Origin: Ignavibacteriales bacterium
Lineage (GTDB): Bacteria; Bacteroidota; Ignavibacteria; Ignavibacteriales; Ignavibacteriaceae
NCBI GenBank assembly: GCA_016707115.1
Contig: JADJIH010000005.1
Coordinates: forward strand, 1 to 64,000
Length of the DNA stretch: 64,000 nt
Reading direction: 5' to 3'
This document shows, piece after piece, positions 55,406-62,943 of the stretch. Below the pieces are notes generated by a model, which did no database searches, was not told where the DNA came from, and saw nothing but the letters and a program-made list of their open reading frames with translations. Positions within the stretch are counted from its first letter, which is position 1. Each line of letters opens with the position of its first letter. A program made the translations under genes and the position numbers.

Positions 55406-55533
55406 TGTCATCACGAGTCCCGAGCCATCGGGATGAAGTGTGACTTTTTTGGATAAGAATTAAAAGTCATTTCGAGGGAGTCCTCGACTGAGAAATCTTA
55501 ATTGTATAAAATCAGATTTCCCTCGTAATGACT
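55406..55533. repeat. Two GTCAT-family palindromes in tandem
   Basis: TTGTCATCACGAGTCCCGAG...CATCGGGATGAAGTGTGAC (55406-55443) and AAGTCATTTCGAGGGAGTCC...TCCCTCGTAATGACTTT (55463-55533). Both have inverted ends (GTCAT/ATGAC or GTGAC). They fill most of the 290-base gap before the TPM gene. Confidence 0.75.
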
Positions 55534-55640
55534 TTTCTCGTTTTTCGTCTCTCATCTTACGTCTTTCGTTTCTCTTTTTCCGTTTGACATTAACCCAACT
55601 CTTTTGAATTTTGAATTAAGAATTTTGAATTAAAAGGAAA

Positions 55641-56099
55641 ATGTCTAAAAAATTTATCCACAAATACTTAAGTGAAGAAGAACTAAAATCAATCTCTGCA
55701 AAGATTAGTGAGATTGAGAAAACTACTTCCGGTGAACTTGTAATTACAATTAAAGAAAAACGCGGCTGGTTAGAAAAGACTAAATCTGTACGCACGCTTG
55801 CAGAAAAAGAATTTATTGATGCTAAGATTGGTAAAACAAAAGGCTCAACCGGTATTTTAATCTTTATGCTTTTTAATGCAAAAGAGTTTTGCATTCTTGC
55901 AGATAAAAAAATCAATGAACTGGTAGAGCAATCTGTGTGGGATGAAATATCAAACAGTATGAGTTTGGACTTTAAACAGGAGAATTTCTGTAAAGGAATA
56001 TTAAACGCAGTTGAGCAAGCAGGAAAAATTCTTTCCACTCACTTCCCCATCCAGCCCGGTGATGTTAATGAACTTTCTAATGAAGTGATAATAAAGTAG
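55641..56099 (+). CDS. TPM domain protein
   Basis: 152 residues, one TPM domain (YgcG/Psb32 type): TSGELVITIKEKRGW, STGILIFMLFNAKEFCILAD, KKINELVEQSVWDEIS. No signal peptide or membrane segment, unlike most YgcG proteins; it corresponds to the short cytoplasmic form often encoded beside LemA genes, but no lemA is present. Function uncertain (phosphatase or chaperone-like roles have been proposed for the family). Confidence 0.85.
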   Translation: MSKKFIHKYLSEEELKSISAKISEIEKTTSGELVITIKEKRGWLEKTKSVRTLAEKEFIDAKIGKTKGSTGILIFMLFNAKEFCILADKKINELVEQSVWDEISNSMSLDFKQENFCKGILNAVEQAGKILSTHFPIQPGDVNELSNEVIIK

Positions 56100-56110
56100 G
56101 ATTGTTTTTT

Positions 56111-56254
56111 TATGTGGCTAAAGCCACAAACAAGTTTAATTCACTTATTCAGTCAGCTAAAGCTGACTGCAATAAATATTTGGAAGCCTATTTATTGCAG
56201 TTGACTTTAGTCAACTGAAAAAAAATATAAAGCAATATGAAGGCTTTAGCCTCA
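56111..56254. repeat. REP module A
   Basis: Four hairpins in order: TGTGGCTAAAGCCACA (56113-56128), AGTCAGCTAAAGCTGACT (56151-56168), CAGTTGACTTTAGTCAACTG (56198-56217) and AGGCTTTAGCCT (56241-56252). The first and second are inverted relative to the fourth and third (module ends GTGGCTAAAGCC / GGCTTTAGCC; inner words joined to GCAATAAAT / ATTTATTGC). Same build as the two modules that flank the RAYT gene. Confidence 0.85.
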
Positions 56255-56280
56255 TCATTACAGAAACAAATTAGATAAAC

Positions 56281-56631
56281 TTAATCTTCTTTTATTTCAC
56301 TTATCATTTTTTCTATTGCATCTATCTTATCAAGAGGAAGATCTTTTAATTTCTTCATCAAAGTATATTCTTTCTTCTCCTTCTTCAAACCGGCAATAGC
56401 AAGATTATCTTTATAGTTTACACCTTCATCAGGTTTCCATTCAAGTATATCGTTTGGAGTGCAGTTTAACACTATGCAAAGTCTTTCTATCAACACTAGC
56501 GAAGGTTTAACCATTTGCGCGGAGCTAAAACGAAGTGCACTATCGTAAGAGAAACCGTTTTTTCTTAAGAATCCTGCCGGGTTTGTTATACCGCGAGCCT
56601 GAAAGATGCTGTTTAGATTAAAAACTAACAT
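56281..56631 (-). CDS. XRE/Cro-type DNA-binding protein
   Basis: 116 residues. A helix-turn-helix of the HTH_26 kind: LNSIFQARGITNPAGFLRKN, ALRFSSAQMVKPSLVLIERL, CIVLNCTPNDILEWKPDEG. The motif 'l..iC..LnCtpndileW.pd' is typical of small XRE regulators in Bacteroidota. The C-terminal 35 residues (LKKLKDLPLDKIDAIEKMIS) may dimerise. Targets unknown. The next 223 bases (56632-56854) contain no recognisable gene. Confidence 0.85.
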   Translation of the reverse strand: MLVFNLNSIFQARGITNPAGFLRKNGFSYDSALRFSSAQMVKPSLVLIERLCIVLNCTPNDILEWKPDEGVNYKDNLAIAGLKKEKKEYTLMKKLKDLPLDKIDAIEKMISEIKED

Positions 56632-56854
56632 AATAATACCTTCTGCTTTGTTAGATTGCTTTGATATTTTACTTAAAAGAAACCATAAGCTAAAAGGTGT
56701 ATGTAATTTGTATTAAAAAAGTATGAGTTATAAAAGTTATTGTATAAACTTTAGAATGTTGCTTATGACTGAAAGTAGTTTTGTACGAAGGAAAGATTGC
56801 TGCAATACAGGAAAGTTTTAATTTCTTTCCCCTTTATTACGATACCTTTACCCT

Positions 56855-58086
56855 TTAAACTAACCGATTATCTACAATATTATTTTTTACTGATATACAA
56901 TAGTATGCCCTGAATGTATAATTCATTATAAGCTTCCAAGTAATTCCATTAAAATGAAAAATGTTCCAAAATACCACAAACAAAAATATTATTGTTATTA
57001 GTACCTCTAATATTTCTTGAATAATATAATGGTACTTCGGTAATTTCATTCCAGTATCCTCTCTTATTTTCAAAAATCCCGCCGCCTGTTGCATATAAAA
57101 ATCTGTTATTAAATGTCCAAACCGAGTGTATTCTTCTACCAGTATTCCAATGTAATGAATCAACTTTGTTGTTTTGGATTTTCAGAATCTTTTGATCACC
57201 AGTCTGAGCCACGAAAGAAACCGCACCATAAAACATTTGTTGATTGTTACTTTGATCAAAAACACCCCAGACATCATTTATATTTGTTGTTGTCCCACTC
57301 TCAATCTTTGTCCAACTTCCATTTTGATAATGGGCTATATAGCCATTATTACCAACCGCATATAAATCATTATTACTGCTCCCCAAATTTTATTTACACG
57401 CCAACCATCTCCATTTGGCATTAATGGCCAACCGTTTTGTGCACTGTATAGTTTGTACCATTCCAATGAATTGTTCCTTCAAGCCAAATATCATCAGATG
57501 AAAAAGCAAAAACGGTATGGCAAGGCCAGCCACCATAGCCACCTATTTTCTTCAACTCCCAGCTTTGTCCATTCCAATGAACAGCGTTATAAGAAGTTGG
57601 GTCAGGGTTACCAAGCGAATCATTCATATAAATCTCACCAACAGCCCAAATGTTGTTTTCATTTATTATTGCAACATCGTAAAGTACACTGCTGCTATGC
57701 TGCCCAAACTCAAAAGTTTGCCAGGTAAAGTTGTGGCTGGTGGTGTCTAAGGTTGTAAATGTAACGGGATTGCTTTTTACTTCTTTGCCGTCTTCGTAAG
57801 TAACTGCATCAAAAGTATAATTGGTATTTGGCAGAAGAGAATCAAAGTAATATAATGTGCTGGACTGTCCAACGTTTACGGTTTGAATTATCTCACCGTT
57901 TTTCTTTATATAAATATTAGCAGTTTTATCATTGCTGCCAATCTGCACTTCAATCCAGGCTTCTGTGCAGGAGTAATCCCTTAATCCCAAACCCAGCGAT
58001 GCTTGAGAATAATCATAACCTTCATTGCAGGAAAACGAAAGAAATAAAACAACTAATACCAAAACTGAAACTAACACTGATCTCAT
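56855..58086 (-). pseudogene. Lipoprotein with fibronectin-like and propeller parts, frameshifted
   Basis: Minus-strand gene in three frame pieces. Piece 1 (58086-57421): lipoprotein signal MRSVLVSVLVLVVLFLSFSC, a Fn3-like domain (EVQIGSNDKTANIYIKKNGE, LLPNTNYTFDAVTYEDGKEV), then propeller-like text (LYDVAIINENNIWAVGEIYM, YNAVHWNGQSWELKKIGGYG). Piece 2 (57386-56949): NDLYAVGNNGYIAHYQNGSW and NRFLYATGGGIFENKRGYW. Piece 3 ends HFNGITWKLIMNYTFRAYYC...NRLV at stop 56855. Shifts lie near 57400 and 56970. The 'nniwaVG....hyngssW' blades are common in secreted proteins of this group. Function unknown; likely one indel-damaged ORF of about 405 residues. Confidence 0.7.
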
Positions 58087-58134
58087 AAAAACCCCTAACT
58101 ATAAAAATTACAATGCAAGTTTAATAAAACATTT

Positions 58135-58278
58135 AATGTGGCTAAAGCCAATAATTAAATAATATATTTTCTTCAGTCATCTAAAGCTAACTGCAATAGA
58201 TGTTAGAAAATTAAATTTATTGCAGTTGACTTTAGTCAACTGTAAAGTAATTACAAAAGATTTTTTGGCTTTAGCCAG
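58135..58278. repeat. REP module B, 3' side of RAYT
   Basis: ATGTGGCTAAAGCCA (58136-58150), CAGTCATCTAAAGCTAACTG (58173-58192, two mismatches), TTGCAGTTGACTTTAGTCAACTG (58220-58242) and TGGCTTTAGCCA (58266-58277). The last hairpin ends two bases before the RAYT stop codon. Confidence 0.88.
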
Positions 58279-58279
58279 A

Positions 58280-58717
58280 TCAGTTATTCAAATATTTCCA
58301 GCCATATTTATTCATAAACAATTCAATCTCATCATTAAAAGACATTTTCTTATGATGATTTTCCTGATCTTGAATGTATTGTCTTATAGAATCCAGGTGA
58401 CTTTCACTTACTCCAACAGCCCAATAATCATCCTGCCAGATAAATTTACTTTTTGTTAGGTTATTTTCATTTATCCAATGCGATGACTCTCCCTTAATCA
58501 GCTGAGCAACTTTACTTATGCTTTGCTCCTTGCCAAGTGAAACAAGACAATGAATGTGATCATTATAGCCGTTTATATTATCAAGCCAAATTTCTTTTTC
58601 ATCTGCATTTTGTTTGATATGTAGGAAAACATTCTTGCGCAATTCCGGGCTATTTAGATATGGTTCTCTGTTTTTAGTTGAGAAAACAAGATGAACCCAA
58701 ATTCTTATCCAACTCAT
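58280..58717 (-). CDS. REP-associated tyrosine transposase (RAYT, IS200-like Y1)
   Basis: 145 residues, full-length for the short RAYT/Y1 group. Start MSWIRIWVHLVFSTKNREPY is the 'H.VF.tk.R...' opening. The metal-binding His-x-His is His54-Ile-His56 (GYNDHIHCLVSL). The catalytic Tyr114 sits in SIRQYIQDQENHHKK with Gln118 four residues later, as in IS608 TnpA (Tyr127/Gln131). Such enzymes nick and join single-stranded DNA at REP hairpins. GGAGGAG lies before the ATG, directly against REP module C; module B touches the stop codon. This is a complete-looking RAYT-REP unit ('REPtron'). Confidence 0.92.
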   Translation of the reverse strand: MSWIRIWVHLVFSTKNREPYLNSPELRKNVFLHIKQNADEKEIWLDNINGYNDHIHCLVSLGKEQSISKVAQLIKGESSHWINENNLTKSKFIWQDDYWAVGVSESHLDSIRQYIQDQENHHKKMSFNDEIELFMNKYGWKYLNN

Positions 58718-58730
58718 ACTAACTCCTCCA

Positions 58731-58950
58731 ATGTGGCTAAAGCCATATAATTTTGTTTTTTATTATCCAGTCAGCTAAAGCTGACTGCAATAGATGTTAG
58801 AACATTAATAAACTAATAATTCAATTATTTCGTCCGGTTAGCCGAAGTATTTAAAATAGATTGCTCAGATATCTTATCAGAAAATAATTTATTGCAGTTG
58901 ACTTTAGTCAACTGTAAAAACTGTAATATAGTTCTTTGGCTTTAGCCACA
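58731..58950. repeat. REP module C, 5' side of RAYT
   Basis: AATGTGGCTAAAGCCAT (58731-58747), CAGTCAGCTAAAGCTGACTG (58769-58788), a longer spacer, CAGTTGACTTTAGTCAACTG (58896-58915) and TTGGCTTTAGCCA (58937-58949). Matches module B word for word at the hairpin cores; TGCAATAGATGTTAGAA is shared with B right after the second hairpin. Confidence 0.88.
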
Positions 58951-58961
58951 TCGGTAATTGA

Positions 58962-60500
58962 TTATTCATCCTGCATTTCAAGCTCATAGCTTTCGCGGTA
59001 TTTTTTTATTCCGCTAAAAACATACTCGGCAAATTTTTGCTGACCGGTAGAAGTGCTTAAATGTTTTGCATCATTTGTGTTGGAAAGAAATCCGCTTTCA
59101 ATAAGCACGCTTGGCATTGATGCGCCAACAAGCACATAAAATCCTGCCTGCTTAACTCCACGTGAAGATAGAGTAGGATGATTACTAAATTCTTTATGCA
59201 GATACTCTGCAAAACGTTCAGAGTATTTCATATAAGATGAATGAGCCATGCTAACGAGAATAAAATTTTCATCCGTTAGTTTTTCATAACGATTAGGATT
59301 TTCTTCATACTGGATAACACTGTTTTCAAACTCAGCAATAGAAATTGCTTCTTTGGTTCTGCCGGGACGAAGAAGATAAACTTCAAATCCGTTTGCAGTG
59401 CTGGGTTTCTTTGGTGTTGAGTTGCAATGTATTGAAATAAAAAGCTTTCCATTATTTTCGTTTGCAATTTTGCCGCGCTTGTAAAGATCAATAAACTTAT
59501 CAGTCTTGCGCGTGTAAACAACTTTAACATCTTTCATATTTTCTTCTATCAGCTTGCCAAGTTTTAATGCTATAGAAAGATTAATGTCTTTTTCCTTAAC
59601 ACCGTTTACACCAATTGCGCCCGCATCCTGTCCTCCGTGGCCCGCATCAATAACAATTACATCAAACTCCCATTTATCTTTTAACTTGTTTGATGAATTA
59701 GTTTGATTAAATAACTTATTATGAATCGTAATCTGGATATCGTTACTGTTTTCGATATTCATAACTTCGTTTGTTGTGTATTCCTTACCCACCGTAATAT
59801 TCACAATCGCATCAGCACCAACATTTTTTGCTTCAATCTTTTTAACAACACCCTCGGAACCAATATGCTTAACCTTTTCAACATCAACACTAACTTTTCT
59901 AAAAGTTAAAGTAAGCACTCCGTTTTTAAATGCACTTAAATAAGATGGAATGCGTTTGTTGGATTTTACAGTTATAAGGGTACCATTTGCTTTTTCGTTT
60001 AGAATGATTCCCGTTATATTAAATTTGGCGGAGGTTACTTCTGTTGTTTCAGTTGTTACGTCTTTAGGCTTACCGATTACAATCTTATTTGGAGCCTCGT
60101 ATTTAAGCTCTTTGCCGTATGCTTGTCCGATTGCGTTCAAACTATATATAAGTGGAACGTAAACTTTTTTGCTGATCAAGTACGTGGATGTGGGAAGCTG
60201 AATTACTAATTGTTTTTCACCTTTCTTTTCATTCAAAACTAAAAAAGGATTTCTTGCCGAGGCTTTAATTGAATATTCATCAAATTTAACTTCTATCTTT
60301 TGAGCGTCTTCATTGTAATAGTAATTAACACCAACTGCATCAGCAAAATCTTTTAGTGAAAAGTAAAGTGTGCCTTCACGTATATACGCGGGAATGTTTT
60401 TCATTCCATCTTTTGTTACTACAAGCACATTATTACCATCCTGTGCAAAAGAATTGAATATAAGTATCGATATGAAAAAGGCAATTAGATATGATTTCAT
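58962..60500 (-). CDS. N-acetylmuramoyl-L-alanine amidase with N-terminal binding domains
   Basis: 512 residues. Signal peptide (MKSYLIAFFISILIFNSFAQ). Residues 24-145 resemble the copper-amine-oxidase-N/SH3-like substrate domain (LYFSLKDFADAVGVNYYYNE, KKVYVPLIYSLNAIGQAYGK); 157-260 an AMIN-like domain (SAKFNITGIILNEKANGTLI); 278-500 Amidase_3. Zinc ligands His288 (DAGHGGQDAG), Glu303 (GVKEKDINL), His358 (ISIHCNS); catalytic Glu468 (VLIESGFLSN). It cuts the bond between MurNAc and the stem peptide in the periplasm, in cell division or envelope turnover. Confidence 0.92.
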   Translation of the reverse strand: MKSYLIAFFISILIFNSFAQDGNNVLVVTKDGMKNIPAYIREGTLYFSLKDFADAVGVNYYYNEDAQKIEVKFDEYSIKASARNPFLVLNEKKGEKQLVIQLPTSTYLISKKVYVPLIYSLNAIGQAYGKELKYEAPNKIVIGKPKDVTTETTEVTSAKFNITGIILNEKANGTLITVKSNKRIPSYLSAFKNGVLTLTFRKVSVDVEKVKHIGSEGVVKKIEAKNVGADAIVNITVGKEYTTNEVMNIENSNDIQITIHNKLFNQTNSSNKLKDKWEFDVIVIDAGHGGQDAGAIGVNGVKEKDINLSIALKLGKLIEENMKDVKVVYTRKTDKFIDLYKRGKIANENNGKLFISIHCNSTPKKPSTANGFEVYLLRPGRTKEAISIAEFENSVIQYEENPNRYEKLTDENFILVSMAHSSYMKYSERFAEYLHKEFSNHPTLSSRGVKQAGFYVLVGASMPSVLIESGFLSNTNDAKHLSTSTGQQKFAEYVFSGIKKYRESYELEMQDE

Positions 60501-60513
60501 AATTATAACTTAA

Positions 60514-61092
60514 CTAACCAATAAACGGAAAAATCATTCCGGTTTTCTTTTTGTATGATCTAAAATTCTCGCCAAAATGTTTTTCAAGAAGTTTATCTTC
60601 CATTAAAGCGCGCATAAATAAAAACGGAATTTGAATCAGAGCTAAAGGTGCAAGTATAAAACTTAGTGTTGCTGCCGCTCCGCCAATATCCATTAAAAAC
60701 TGAGAAAGATATTGGGGATGACGGATAAATTTAAAAGGTCCTTTTGTTACAAGATGATGATCTCTTTTGATTGCAATATCCTGAGAAAAATTATCACCCA
60801 GAACTTTTGTAGACCAAATTTGTACCCAGGAAAATATGATATAAAATGCTAACCCGATAACTCTAAATGTTTGGTGTTCGGTTTTATATTCTAAAGTTCC
60901 AACTTGAAATAAACTTACTATTAATACAACAAGAGCTATTGTTGATAGAACAAGCGGTAAGGTTTGAAGATACGTTTTTGGTTTATCTTTAAATATTCCA
61001 ACTTTATCTTTGATTCCCTTTTTCGCTGCTCCAACATTTGCCCCGAATGTTGCAATAATATTTAGTCCGATGATGATATTTATTGGATCCAT
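60514..61092 (-). CDS. Isoprenylcysteine/phospholipid methyltransferase-like membrane protein
   Basis: 192 residues, about five hydrophobic helices, ending in the ICMT/PEMT signature: HHLVTKGPFKFIRHPQYLSQ then FLFMRALMEDKLLEKHFGEN and FRSYKKKTGMIFPF. This SAM-binding motif (H...G.f...RHP.Y....; E..L...fg..f..Y) methylates lipids or isoprenoid-type acceptors; the substrate in bacteria is mostly unknown. Fourteen bases upstream of the amidase start, same strand, so probably one operon. Confidence 0.85.
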   Translation of the reverse strand: MDPINIIIGLNIIATFGANVGAAKKGIKDKVGIFKDKPKTYLQTLPLVLSTIALVVLIVSLFQVGTLEYKTEHQTFRVIGLAFYIIFSWVQIWSTKVLGDNFSQDIAIKRDHHLVTKGPFKFIRHPQYLSQFLMDIGGAAATLSFILAPLALIQIPFLFMRALMEDKLLEKHFGENFRSYKKKTGMIFPFIG

Positions 61093-61143
61093 AGTAGTTT
61101 CGATTCCGGATAAATTTGGTTAAAGAAAATATTTCAGAATCTG

Positions 61144-61356
61144 CTAAACAGATTTACCATGCTTTTTCATAATTGAAGTCCATTCCTCAACGCTTAACTG
61201 TTCAGATTCTTCAATAAGCATTATTGGAATGTCATCTTCAATCCTGTAACGTCTTCTGGTATTTTTATCAACCGAAACAAGTGTGTTGCCGTCTAAAACA
61301 AGATCTGCTTTTGTTTCTGGGCAGCATAAAATATCTAATAATTCCTGACTGATCAT
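61144..61356 (-). CDS. Trm112-like small protein
   Basis: 70 residues from the ATG at 61356, chosen because AAAGGTG lies 8 bases before it; an upstream start would add an unlikely 24-residue hydrophobic stretch. MISQELLDILCCPETKADLVLDG... followed by YRIEDDIPIMLIEESEQLS matches the Trm112p/YcaR (UPF0434) family: 'LLdIlaCP...G.L......l.s.....yPI.dgIPvml..ea'. Cys pair at CCP, the second metal pair is absent as in many bacterial members. Role unknown, perhaps a methyltransferase partner; note the methyltransferase gene just downstream. Confidence 0.85.
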   Translation of the reverse strand: MISQELLDILCCPETKADLVLDGNTLVSVDKNTRRRYRIEDDIPIMLIEESEQLSVEEWTSIMKKHGKSV

Positions 61357-61589
61357 AAAGACACCTTTAGTGATTAAGTTATAAATGTTGAATGTTAATT
61401 TAATAAAGCATAACCAAATCATAAACAAGATTTAGGAAGTTAATTGTTGATGTATACGAAATGAAAAAGTTAAATAGCAACTCTTGTGATGCAAATGTAT
61501 TTTTCTTAGTTTTCAATCGCTCAATCCGATTACTAAATGAACTTTCATAAAATTCTGGGTACAAAATAATTAATAATTAAGGAGTTAGT

Positions 61590-62225
61590 ATGACAAATAA
61601 ATTATTAGTGCTTGCCCTCTTATCTTTCACTTTTTTCTTGTATAACTGCGGAGATAAATCAGACAAACCTCAAGATGAATCATCAAACAAAAGTGATCTT
61701 GAAAATTTTGCTGATAAAATGAAAGACGTTTCTGAAAACTTAAACGAGGGTAAGAAAGTAAATCCCGTTGATTTTAGGGAACTAAAAGCTCTGCTTCCTG
61801 AAACTGTTGGCAATCTGAAAAGAACCAATTTAGAAGGAGAAAAAGTTGCAGCAATGGGTATGAATATATCCAACGCAAACGCCAATTACAGTGATGCTGA
61901 AAATAACACTTCTATCGATCTAAAAATTACCGATCTTGGAAGTGTCTCAGGTTTATCTGGAATGGCTGCTTATGGCTGGTATATGGTGGATATAGATAAA
62001 GAAGATGATAATGGCTATGAAAAAACGATTACATACAAAGGCAACAAAGGTTATGAAAAATATGATACGCAGGGAAAATACGGTGAGCTTTCTATACTTG
62101 TAGCAAAAAGATTTATTGTTGAAGTAAACGGTAATAATGTTTCAATGGATCAGTTGAAAACAGCTGTTGATATGATTGATTTTGGTAAGCTTGAAAGCTG
62201 GAAAGATGTTGGAGTTGAAAAATAG
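61590..62225 (+). CDS. Lipoprotein, unknown function
   Basis: 211 residues with a lipoprotein signal (MTNKLLVLALLSFTFFLYNC, Cys20). Acidic, low-complexity stretch up to about residue 60 (DKSDKPQDESSNKSDLENF), then LKALLPETVGNLKRTNLEGE and YSDAENNTSIDLKITDLGSV, and VEVNGNNVSMDQLKTAVDMI near the end. The family is not named with confidence; similar 'LPe..g.l.r......' periplasmic proteins are common in Bacteroidota. GGAG before the ATG. Upstream gap 61357-61589 shows only a probable promoter region. Confidence 0.75.
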   Translation: MTNKLLVLALLSFTFFLYNCGDKSDKPQDESSNKSDLENFADKMKDVSENLNEGKKVNPVDFRELKALLPETVGNLKRTNLEGEKVAAMGMNISNANANYSDAENNTSIDLKITDLGSVSGLSGMAAYGWYMVDIDKEDDNGYEKTITYKGNKGYEKYDTQGKYGELSILVAKRFIVEVNGNNVSMDQLKTAVDMIDFGKLESWKDVGVEK

Positions 62226-62275
62226 TTTTCTTATAAATATTTACGCGCATTAATCACTAATTATAGGAGTACAAT

Positions 62276-62890
62276 ATGAATCTTGTTGACCGTGCTAAAA
62301 ATATTTTAATTACACCCAAAACCGAATGGGAAGTAATTAAGAATGAACAAACTACTACTTCAGATCTATTCACTAAATACGTAATGATACTTGCAATAAT
62401 TCCTGTCATTGCAACTTTTATTGGTCAATCCCTAATTGGTATTTCCTTAGGACCATTTGGTTCTTACAAAGTGCCTGTAACAAATGGACTTATTTATGCT
62501 GTAGTTTACTACATTCTAAGTATTGCCGGTGTTTATCTTGTAGCGTTTATAATTGATGCTTTGGCGCCATCATTCGGTTCTACAAAAAACATGGAGGCAT
62601 CATTAAAAGTAGCTGTTTATTCTTATACTGCTGCTTGGATTGCAGGAATATTTGGAGTGATTCCTATCCTCGGAATTTTAGGAATTCTTGGATTGTATTC
62701 ACTGTATCTAATGTATTTAGGATTAAAGATTGTAAAAGATACACCACCAGATAAACTTGTCGGTTATCTTGTAGTTGTAATAATTATTGCGATAGTTGTT
62801 TATTTTGTAATCGGAATGATAGTTACAGCAATTGCACTACCAAGCTTTGGAAGTTTAGACAGTTTAAAGGGATTTGATATGGGGAATTAG
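62276..62890 (+). CDS. Yip1-family membrane protein
   Basis: 204 residues with five or six helices. MNLVDRAKNILITPKTEWEV is the classical start of bacterial Yip1 proteins ('...ri.niL.sP..eW..I..e'); AAWIAGIFGVIPILGILGIL and YSLYLMYLGLKIVKDTPPDK complete the pattern. Function in bacteria unknown. AGGAG before the ATG. Probably co-transcribed with the lipoprotein 50 bases upstream. Confidence 0.88.
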   Translation: MNLVDRAKNILITPKTEWEVIKNEQTTTSDLFTKYVMILAIIPVIATFIGQSLIGISLGPFGSYKVPVTNGLIYAVVYYILSIAGVYLVAFIIDALAPSFGSTKNMEASLKVAVYSYTAAWIAGIFGVIPILGILGILGLYSLYLMYLGLKIVKDTPPDKLVGYLVVVIIIAIVVYFVIGMIVTAIALPSFGSLDSLKGFDMGN

Positions 62891-62910
62891 AATTTGTATT
62901 ATGGTTATAT

Positions 62911-62943
62911 AAATGCTTGCTCAATAGGGCAAGCATTTTTTAT
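62911..62943. terminator. Bidirectional terminator
   Basis: AAATGCTTGC (62911-62920), 8-base loop, GCAAGCATTT (62929-62938), T run on the + strand and A run on the opposite side, between convergent Yip1 and TPR genes. Confidence 0.85.

Noticed and set aside
56281..56631. XRE protein as the antitoxin of a toxin-antitoxin pair
   Set aside because: No small partner ORF with toxin features lies on either side; the neighbours are a repeat module and an empty stretch.
58135..58950. Spaced hairpins as a CRISPR array
   Set aside because: The repeats are palindromic, differ in wording and are inverted relative to each other, with irregular spacing and no cas genes; they fit REP modules of the RAYT.
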